A stretch of DNA of 64,000 bases. It comes from Microbacterium paraoxydans. Lineage in GTDB: Bacteria; Actinomycetota; Actinomycetes; Actinomycetales; Microbacteriaceae. The stretch is from assembly GCF_018224615.1 (NCBI RefSeq), contig NZ_JAGTUK010000004.1:170784-234783 (forward strand), written 5' to 3'. Position 1 is the stretch's first letter, and the number at the start of each line of letters is the position of its first letter. Position numbers and translations under genes: made by a program. Below, in pieces: positions 56,197-64,000 of this stretch. A model generated the notes under the pieces. The model was not told the DNA's origin, made no database searches, and saw nothing but the letters and a program-made list of their open reading frames with translations.

Positions 56197-57474
56197 ATGC
56201 CGCGAACACCCACGACGCTGCTCTCCCTCGCCGATCAGGAGCGGCGTCGCGCCCTGCGCCGGATGAAGTCCGTGGCCCTCGGAGCGCTGCTGTTCATGGC
56301 CGTCGCGTTCGTGATCGCGTTCGCGTTCCAGGAGCGGTTCGGGTGGCTCGCCTACGTGCGCGCCGCGGCCGAGGGCGGCATGGTCGGCGCGCTCGCCGAC
56401 TGGTTCGCCGTGACGGCGCTGTTCCGCCGGCCGCTGGGGCTCCCGATCCCGCACACCGCGATCATCCCGAACCGCAAGGACGAGATCGGCCGCACGCTGG
56501 GCGAGTTCGTGGAGACGAACTTCCTGGCCGCCGATGTGGTGCGCACCAAGCTCTCGACGACCGCGATCGCCCAGCGCGCCGGCGAGTGGCTGCGCGAGGA
56601 ACCGCACGCCCGACGGGTGGCCGCGGAGGGCGCGACCATCGCGACCGCCGTGCTCAACGCCCTGAGCGACGACGACGTCCGCGACCTGCTGACCGACCTC
56701 GCACGCGAGCACCTGGTGACGCCCGAGTGGGGGCCGCCTGCTGGTGCGTGGCTGGAGAAGATCGTGGAGTCGGAGGCCCACCACGGCGCCGTCGACCTCG
56801 CCGTGGACAGCATCGAACGCTGGCTCGAGGCCAACGCGACGTCGTTCACGGGGCTCGTGTCGCGGCGCCTCCCCGGCTGGGTGCCGAAGCTCGCGCATCG
56901 CTTCGTCGACGACACGGTGTACAACGAGGCCCTCAAGTTCGTGCGCGCGGTGCAGGCCGATCCGCACCACCCCGCGCGTCAGGCCGTCGACGGCTACCTG
57001 ACGCGGCTGGCCGACAACCTGCAGAACGACTCGGCGACGCGGGCGAAGCTGGAGAGCGCGAAGTCGTCGTTGTTCGACAGTCCGCGCGTGGGCGCACTGG
57101 CAGCGGAGGCGTGGAACACCGCGAAGAATGGACTGCTCACGGCACTCGCCGATCCGGAGAGCGGACTGCGGATCCGGGCCGTGCAGGCGCTGCAGGAAGT
57201 GGGCGAGCGCCTGACGACGGACGACGCCCTGCAACGCCGCGTCGACACCTGGGTCTCCGACGCGGCCGTGTTCCTGGTCGAGCGCTATCGCCACGACATC
57301 GCCTCGATCATCACCGACACGGTCGAGCGGTGGGACCCGGCCGAGACCACCGAGAAGATCGAGCTGATGGTGGGCCGCGACCTGCAGTACATCCGTCTGA
57401 ACGGCACCGTGGTGGGCGCGCTGGCCGGTCTGGCGATCTTCACCCTCGCGCACGCCCTGATCCCGGGAGTCTGA
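56197..57474 (+). CDS. DUF445 membrane-anchored protein
   Basis: A 425-residue protein of the DUF445 (YheB/YjiN-like) family. One hydrophobic helix near the N-terminus (SVALGALLFMAVAFVIAFAF) and one at the C-terminus (VVGALAGLAIFTLAHALIP) flank a long helical region. Family marks are EGGMVGALADWFAVTALFRRPLGLPIPHTAIIP. The role of the family is unknown. It is one base from the hutG start, so the two are translationally linked, perhaps by accident of packing. Confidence 0.87.
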   Translation: MPRTPTTLLSLADQERRRALRRMKSVALGALLFMAVAFVIAFAFQERFGWLAYVRAAAEGGMVGALADWFAVTALFRRPLGLPIPHTAIIPNRKDEIGRTLGEFVETNFLAADVVRTKLSTTAIAQRAGEWLREEPHARRVAAEGATIATAVLNALSDDDVRDLLTDLAREHLVTPEWGPPAGAWLEKIVESEAHHGAVDLAVDSIERWLEANATSFTGLVSRRLPGWVPKLAHRFVDDTVYNEALKFVRAVQADPHHPARQAVDGYLTRLADNLQNDSATRAKLESAKSSLFDSPRVGALAAEAWNTAKNGLLTALADPESGLRIRAVQALQEVGERLTTDDALQRRVDTWVSDAAVFLVERYRHDIASIITDTVERWDPAETTEKIELMVGRDLQYIRLNGTVVGALAGLAIFTLAHALIPGV

Positions 57475-57475
57475 C

Positions 57476-58393
57476 ATGGCCCTGTCCCACGACCCGTCCT
57501 GGCCTCGCGCCGGCTCCTGGCCCGCATTCGAGTCGTCCGCGGATGCCGTGCTGCTGGGCGTGCCGACGTGGCGCACCTCCCTGTCACCCACCGGCGCGCA
57601 CGCCACACCTGCCGCGATCCGCGAGGCCCTCACCCGCTATGGCACGGCTGTGATGGGCCCGCCGCCGTGCGACCTGAACGAGGTGCTGCGCATCGCCGAC
57701 GCCGGTGATGTCGCAGAACCCGACGGTGCCGCGGGCGAGGCGGACGTGATCTCCCGCGTGCGGGAGCTCTCCGCGGCGGCGGAACTCGTGATGGCCCTCG
57801 GTGGCGACAACTCCCTCACGTACCCGGTGGCTCTCGGCGCCGGGGCCACCGGTCTGATCACGTTCGACGCGCACTTCGACCTCCGCGACGGCGTGTCCAA
57901 CGGCACCCCGGTGCGGCGGCTCGTCGAGGACACCCCGGAGGCGTCGCGGCTGTCGACCGCGCGGCTCGACCCGACCAGGATCGTGCAGATCGGGATCGCG
58001 GACTTCGCGAACTCGGTGGCGTATGCGCGCCGGGCCGCAGAGTGGGGCATCCGCGTGGTCACGCTCGACGAGCTGCGGCGTCGCGGTGTCGCCGACGTGG
58101 TGGCCGAGGCGCTGGAGATCGCGGGGGCGGGCGAGAATCCGCGCGTGCACCTCGACATCGACGTGGACGTGTGCGACCGCGCGGTCGCGCCGGGCTGCCC
58201 CGCCAGCGTCCCCGGGGGGTTGCAGGCGTGGGAGCTTCGCGCCCTCACGCGCGCCGTGGCCGCAGACCCCCGGGTGGTGAGCGCGGACCTCGCGGAGGTC
58301 GACGCAACCGCCGACACCGACGACGCGCGCACCGTGCGCCTCGCGGCCCTGTGCGTGCTGGAGCTGCTGGCCGGTCTCGCGTCGCGTCGCTGA
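57476..58393 (+). CDS. hutG: Formimidoylglutamase-like arginase/agmatinase family protein
   Basis: A 305-residue ureohydrolase-fold enzyme. Arginase metal motifs are partly present: DAHFDLRDG (131-139, Asp131, His133, Asp135) and LDIDVDVCD. The first one reads GGDNS (Asn112) where arginases have GGDHS, so one canonical metal-ligand His is replaced. The place next to hutIUH indicates hydrolysis of N-formimidoyl-L-glutamate to glutamate and formamide, the last step of histidine breakdown. ATG 57476 is one base after the DUF445 stop. It lies convergent to hutI (31 bases between the stops). Confidence 0.8.
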   Translation: MALSHDPSWPRAGSWPAFESSADAVLLGVPTWRTSLSPTGAHATPAAIREALTRYGTAVMGPPPCDLNEVLRIADAGDVAEPDGAAGEADVISRVRELSAAAELVMALGGDNSLTYPVALGAGATGLITFDAHFDLRDGVSNGTPVRRLVEDTPEASRLSTARLDPTRIVQIGIADFANSVAYARRAAEWGIRVVTLDELRRRGVADVVAEALEIAGAGENPRVHLDIDVDVCDRAVAPGCPASVPGGLQAWELRALTRAVAADPRVVSADLAEVDATADTDDARTVRLAALCVLELLAGLASRR

Positions 58394-58424
58394 GGATCGT
58401 CGACGCGGGAGGGAGCGCCGTGGA

Positions 58425-59606
58425 TCAGCCGACCGCGACGCCGTCCTTCCACACGCGGCGGACGAGCGGGACTCCGGGGCGGTAGGCCAGGTGGACGCGG
58501 CTCGGCGCGTCCAGCAGCACGAGGTCGGCACGGGCTCCGGGGGTGAGGACGCCGATGTCGTCGCGTCGCAGTGCCCGCGCCCCGCCCGCCGTCGCGGCCC
58601 ACACCGCTTCGGCCGGGGTCATCCCCATGTCCCGCACGGCCACCGCGATGCAGAACGGCATCGAGGAGGTGAAGCTCGACCCGGGGTTCGTGTCACACGC
58701 GAGTGCGACCGTGACGCCCGCGTCGAGCAGTGGCCGCGCATCCGGGTAGGGCTGCCGCGTCGAGAACTCCACGCCGGGGAGCAGCGTGAGCACGGTGTCC
58801 GATCCGGCGAGCGCGGTGACGTCGTCGTCGGATAGGTAGGTGCCGTGATCGATCGACGCCGCGCCGAGCTCGACCGCGAGCCGCACGCCGTCGCCGCGGC
58901 CGAGCTGGCTGGCGTGCACCCGGACGCCGAGGCCCCTGGCGATGCCGGCCTCGAGCACCCGCCGCGACTGTTCGACCGTGAAGGCTCCGGTCTCGCAGAA
59001 CACGTCGATCCAGCGGGCATGCGGGGCGCAGGCGTCGAGCATCGGGCCCGCCACCAGGTCCACGTAGTCGTCCGCGCGATCGGCGTACTCCGGGGGCACG
59101 ACGTGGGCCCCCAGGAACGTCACCTCGGGCGTGACCTCGGCTGCCAGTCGCACGAGCCGCTCCTCGTCCGGCACACTCAGCCCGTAGCCGCTCTTGATCT
59201 CGACCGTTGTGGTTCCCTGCACGAGGAGCTCGTCGCGAAGGGCGCGCAGCCGCTCCCGCAGTTCCTCGTCGCTGGCCGCCCGGGTCGCCGCGACCGTGGA
59301 CCGGATGCCGCCCGCCGTGTACGGACGGCCGGCCATCCTCGCCTCGAACTCGGCGGCGCGGTCGCCCGCGAACACGAGGTGGCTGTGGCTGTCCACGAAC
59401 CCGGGGATCACGGCCCTTCCCGCCGCGTCCACGACCTCGAGATTTGCGAGGTCCGCGGTTCTCGCGGTGGCCTCGTGGGAGGTGCCGAGCCAGACGATCC
59501 GGCCGTCGTCGACGAGCACGGCCGCATCCGTGCGCGTGCCGGACGGGTCGCCGGGGGTCGCGACGTTGGTGGTGAGTTCGCCGATGCGGGTGAGGAGCGT
59601 GGGCAT
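58425..59606 (-). CDS. hutI: Imidazolonepropionase
   Basis: A 393-residue amidohydrolase. It opens 4-imidazolone-5-propionate to N-formimidoyl-L-glutamate. The zinc-binding HxH is in [26 protein letters not shown], the [11 protein letters not shown] motif and [36 protein letters not shown] follow, and the last ligand Asp lies in [22 protein letters not shown]. All match HutI. It is the last of hutHUI, 20 bases after hutU. Confidence 0.95.
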   Translation of the reverse strand: MPTLLTRIGELTTNVATPGDPSGTRTDAAVLVDDGRIVWLGTSHEATARTADLANLEVVDAAGRAVIPGFVDSHSHLVFAGDRAAEFEARMAGRPYTAGGIRSTVAATRAASDEELRERLRALRDELLVQGTTTVEIKSGYGLSVPDEERLVRLAAEVTPEVTFLGAHVVPPEYADRADDYVDLVAGPMLDACAPHARWIDVFCETGAFTVEQSRRVLEAGIARGLGVRVHASQLGRGDGVRLAVELGAASIDHGTYLSDDDVTALAGSDTVLTLLPGVEFSTRQPYPDARPLLDAGVTVALACDTNPGSSFTSSMPFCIAVAVRDMGMTPAEAVWAATAGGARALRRDDIGVLTPGARADLVLLDAPSRVHLAYRPGVPLVRRVWKDGVAVG

Positions 59607-59626
59607 GGTGTCTCCGTGGTCGGCGG

Positions 59627-61283
<1,657 letters not shown>

Positions 61284-61291
<8 letters not shown>

Positions 61292-62825
61292 GCAGGTGCT
61301 CCTTTGCGATGCGGGCGACCTCGCCCGACTGGACGAGTGCGGTCACGGCTTCCAGGTCCGGGGAGAGGTAGCGGTCGGGGCCAGGGCCGGCGGCAACGGT
61401 GCGAACGAGGTCGCGCACGGCCCCCGTGGCGGCCCCCGCCTCCAGTGGTGCTCGGAGATCGAGAGCGCGGGCGGCGGTCAGGATCTCGATCGCGAGCACG
61501 CGCGAGAGTCCGTCGATCGCTCGGCGCAGCTTGCGGGCGGCCGCCCAGCCCATCGAGACGTGATCCTCTTGCATGGCGGACGACGGGATCGAGTCGACGG
61601 AGGCGGGAACCGCGAGGCGCTTGAGCTCGGAGACGATTCCGGCGGCGGCGTACTGGGCGATCATGAGGCCGGAGTCGACGCCCACCTCCGCGGCGAGGAA
61701 AGGGGGCAGGCCGTGGTTGCGGGCGGGGTCGAGGGCGCGGTCGGTGCGGCGCTCGGACACGGACGCGACGTCGGCGACGGAGATCGCGAGGAAGTCGAGG
61801 ACGGCGGCGACGGGTGCGCCGTGGAAGTTGCCGTTGGATTCGATGCGGCCGTCGACCGTGATGACGGGGTTGTCGATGACGCTGGCGAGTTCCCGTTCCG
61901 CGATCATTCCCGCGTGAGACATCGTGTCGCGCGCGGCGCCGTGCACCTGTGGCGAACAGCGCAGTGAGTAGGCGTCCTGCACTCGTCCGTCCTCGGGACC
62001 CTTGTGGCTGGCCACCATGGGCGAGCCGGAGAGAAGCGCGCGGAGGTTCGCCGCGGAGACCGACTGCCCGGCCTGGGGGCGCAGCGCCATCAGGTCGGCC
62101 GCGAACACCGCGTCGGTGCCCAGCTGCGACTCGACGGACATGGCCGCGGCGATATCGGCGGTGAGAAGCAGGGTCTCGAGGTCGTGAAGAGCGAGCGCCA
62201 GCATGCCGAGCATGCCGTCGGTGCCGTTGATGAGCGCGAGGCCTTCCTTCTCGACGAGTGTCAGCGGCGCGAGTCCTGCGGCGGCCAGGGCGTCCGCGGC
62301 GGGGACGAGGTCTCCCTGTGCGTCGCGGACCTCGCCCTCCCCCATCGCAGCGAGGGCGACGTGTGCCAGCGGCGCGAGGTCGCCGGAGCAGCCCAAAGAC
62401 CCGTACTCGCGGACCACCGGCGTGATCCCCGCGTTGAGCAGCGCCGCGTAGGCCTCGACCACGACGGGCCGGACACCGGTGCGGCCCGAGGCGAGGGTCT
62501 GCAGACGCAGCAGCTGCAGTCCGCGCACGACCTCGCGCTCGACCTCCGGTCCGGTTCCGGCGGCGTGGGAGCGGATCAGGCTCGCCTGCAGTTGCAGACG
62601 ACGGTCGGGCGCGATGAATGTGGTGGCCAGGGCGCCGAAGCCTGTCGAGACGCCGTAGTGCGGATGCGGGTCCGCGGCCAGGCCGTCGATCACGCGTCGT
62701 GTATCCGCCACGCGCTCGAGCGCCTCGGGGGTGACGGTGACGGGAGCCGAGTGACGTGCGACGCGAACGACGTCCTCGACAGACAGGGGTGCAGCACCGA
62801 TGACGACGGGGGCGGAAGAACTCAT
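61284..62825 (-). CDS. hutH: Histidine ammonia-lyase
   Basis: A 513-residue enzyme releasing ammonia from histidine to give urocanate. [14 protein letters not shown] contains the catalytic Tyr (near residue 57). The MIO cofactor is formed from three residues that here read Cys146-Ser147-Gly148 ([16 protein letters not shown]) rather than the usual Ala-Ser-Gly. [12 protein letters not shown] and the [12 protein letters not shown] segment complete the site. It heads the hutHUI operon and is divergent from the IclR-type regulator. TGGAAT seven bases before the ATG is a weak box. Confidence 0.95.
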
Positions 62826-62884
62826 GGCTCCGATTCCACACCCGGCCGCTTCGCGGCGCGCCCCTTTCGTGCCATCCTGTGTCT
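62826..62884. promoter_or_regulatory. Divergent hutH/iclR control region
   Basis: Only 59 bases separate hutH from the IclR-type gene. The minus box TGGAAT (62833-62838) is seven bases from the hutH ATG; the plus box CATCCT (62873-62878) is six bases from GTG 62885. GCCGCTTCGCGGC (62846-62858) is an inverted repeat and a possible operator. Confidence 0.5.
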
Positions 62885-63664
62885 GTGATCCCAGACAGCT
62901 CCGCGCCCTCCGTCACTGGCCAGGGCGTGCCCGCTGCGGATCAGGCGCTGCGTATCCTCAGTCACCTGGCCACGCGTCCCGCGCCCGTCGCGGCGTCGTC
63001 GCTGGCACGGGATCTCGAGCTGCCCCGGTCGACGGTGTACCACCTCTTGGGCACTCTCGCCGCACGAGGCTTCGTGATCCACCTTCGCGAGGAGCAGCGG
63101 TGGGCGCTGGGAACCGCGGCGTTCGAACTCGCCGGCGGGTATGCGCGCCAGCAGCCACTGACTCGTCTGGGACGTCCGATCGTAGCGGCGCTCTCGGACC
63201 GCCTGGGCGAGAGCGCACACCTCGCGGTCATGAGCGGCAGCGACGTGTTGTACATCGTCGAGGAACGCGCGCCCCGTCGCCCGGCGCTCGTGACGGATGT
63301 CGGCGTCCGGCTTCCCGCACATCTCACGGCGACCGGACGCGCGATGCTCGCTGCCCTTCCTCGAGAGCAGGTGCGGGCGCTCTACCCCGGTGCCTCGGCC
63401 TTCCCGGACCGCACGGGTCGAGGGCCGCGGAAGCCGGCGGAGTTGCGCGAGCTGCTGCGGGAGGTGCGACTGCGCGGCTACGCCACCGAGGATGGCGAGA
63501 TCGCGGACGGTCTTCGGTCTGTCGGCGCGGTGGTGACGGATCGGGCCGGGTGGCCAGTAGCCGCGGTGGCGGTGACGTGGCCCGGCGAGAGCGCGCGCGA
63601 AGCGACACTGGCGGCCGCGGTTCGTGACGCTGCTGCCCTCCTGGAGGCACGGACAACGCGCTGA
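62885..63664 (+). CDS. IclR family transcriptional regulator, probable hut regulator
   Basis: A 259-residue regulator. The N-terminal winged helix-turn-helix is ALRILSHLATRPAPVAASSLARDLELPRSTVYHLLGTLAARGF. The C-terminal IclR effector domain carries GESAHLAVMSGSDVLYIVEER and RLPAHLTATGRAMLAALP. GTG 62885 was preferred over the in-frame GTG 62879 because of the six-base spacing to CATCCT. Its position back-to-back with hutH suggests it senses urocanate or histidine; many other bacteria use HutC (GntR) for this, so IclR is of note. Confidence 0.85.
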   Translation: MIPDSSAPSVTGQGVPAADQALRILSHLATRPAPVAASSLARDLELPRSTVYHLLGTLAARGFVIHLREEQRWALGTAAFELAGGYARQQPLTRLGRPIVAALSDRLGESAHLAVMSGSDVLYIVEERAPRRPALVTDVGVRLPAHLTATGRAMLAALPREQVRALYPGASAFPDRTGRGPRKPAELRELLREVRLRGYATEDGEIADGLRSVGAVVTDRAGWPVAAVAVTWPGESAREATLAAAVRDAAALLEARTTR

Positions 63665-63778
63665 CTGCGTGCCGCCTGACGCACGACCGGCGCCCGCCCT
63701 ACGGGTGAGTTCGGCCAATGCCCTCGCGCTCACGGCGCGGAACGGGCTGCGCTCACTCAGACGTGCTAACGGAAGAAA

Positions 63779-63798
63779 GCCACCCCGCTGGGGGTGGC
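63779..63798 (-). terminator. Hairpin with T-rich tail, second terminator of the rRNA operon
   Basis: GCCACCCC (63779-63786) and GGGGTGGC (63791-63798) pair with a four-base loop. Read on the minus strand, the stem is followed by TTTCTTCC, the layout of an intrinsic terminator. It lies some 65 bases beyond the first hairpin behind the 5S gene. Confidence 0.6.
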
Positions 63799-63862
63799 CG
63801 TGGTCTTCGCCGAGTACAGGCTGCGCTCCCGCGTGGGGAGTCTGGGCATCTGGTTGTTAACG

Positions 63863-63896
63863 CGAAATGGCCACCCAGCGTTGGGTGGCCATTTCG
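63863..63896 (-). terminator. Main terminator hairpin behind the 5S rRNA gene
   Basis: CGAAATGGCCACCCA (63863-63877) and TGGGTGGCCATTTCG (63882-63896) are perfectly complementary over 15 bp with a GCGT loop. It lies about ten bases past the 5S 3' end on the minus strand, where rRNA operons end. The A/T-rich base of the stem gives a short U-containing tail. Confidence 0.75.
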
Positions 63897-63905
63897 ACTA
63901 AAAGG

Positions 63906-64000
63906 AGTCCGGCGGTGTCCTACTCTCCCACAGGGTCCCCCCTGCAGTACCATCGGCGCTGTGAGGCTTAGCTTCCGGGTTCGGAATGTAACCGGGCGTT
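63906..64000 (-). rRNA. 5S ribosomal RNA, 3' part (5' end beyond the window)
   Basis: The minus-strand sequence starts AACGCCCGGTTACATTCCG and ends GTAGGACACCGCCGGACT. It has the 5S landmarks GAACCCGGAAGCTAAGCC, GCGCCGATGGTACTGCAG and GGGAGAGTAGGAC in order, in the form found in high-GC Gram-positive bacteria. About 25 bases of the 5' end are missing. The exact 3' end is estimated from the conserved terminal stem. The 23S gene would lie beyond base 64000. Confidence 0.93.

Overview
The window is chromosomal DNA of a very GC-rich Gram-positive bacterium. It is most likely a member of the Microbacteriaceae close to Microbacterium: the base composition, an actinobacterial-type 5S rRNA, a small DUF7882-type protein, the gene repertoire, and many genes whose start codon lies 6-7 bases after a TANNNT box (the leaderless layout common in Actinobacteria) all agree. 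This placement is inference; no 16S gene is present. I see no insertion sequence, prophage structure, CRISPR array or tRNA. About sixty genes are packed tightly, many with 4-base ATGA/GTGA stop-start overlaps.

Left part (1-9800): the start of a hisC-like aminotransferase, a thioredoxin-fold DUF255 protein, an FMN reductase, an aldo/keto reductase, a DUF418/DUF1624-type membrane protein, the DEAH RNA helicase hrpA and a quinone-oxidoreductase-like MDR enzyme.

9801-18720 is one minus-strand locus. A flavin-dependent luciferase-like monooxygenase, a dipeptide-type ABC importer (lipoprotein, two permeases, fused double ATPase), a second luciferase-like monooxygenase and two carboxymuconolactone-decarboxylase/AhpD-like proteins follow one another. 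From memory this matches conserved but functionally undefined families (SBP KPN_01854, LLM KPN_01858, CMD Avi_7170, peroxidase Avi_7169). It looks like an uptake-and-oxidation system for a small, perhaps sulfur-containing, compound.

18825-32047 is carbohydrate catabolism. It holds three Gfo/Idh/MocA oxidoreductases, three xylose-isomerase-like TIM-barrel proteins, a ribose-type ABC importer and a divergent ROK repressor, plus an unrelated NYN-LOTUS protein. The enzyme mix fits oxidation and isomerisation or cleavage of an unusual sugar, cyclitol or glycoside.

32152-41030 is a mixed region: TetR with a TIGR01777 epimerase, MerR/TipAS, VOC protein, PLDc_N membrane protein, aldo/keto reductase, two small XRE regulators with an ImmA/IrrE protease, GNAT, flavodoxin-fold reductase, DUF7882 and unknown membrane proteins.

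41075-44902 is the class Ib ribonucleotide reductase operon nrdHIEF. It ends in a 50-bp near-perfect palindrome and starts from a control region with NrdR-box-like and TCCAC elements. Next come an MFS/sugar-kinase pair, a hydrolase/acyl-CoA-dehydrogenase pair, and a nitrogen/carbon block (Lrp, two class III aminotransferases, PucR regulator, methylmalonate-semialdehyde dehydrogenase) suited to beta-alanine, GABA or polyamine use. A CsoR/RcnR-type metal sensor and a DUF445 protein follow.

57476-63664 is histidine utilisation: hutG on the plus strand, hutHUI on the minus strand, and a divergent IclR regulator. HutH carries Cys-Ser-Gly instead of Ala-Ser-Gly at the MIO site, and HutG has Asn in place of a canonical metal-binding His. 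The window ends in terminators and the 3' part of a minus-strand 5S rRNA gene.
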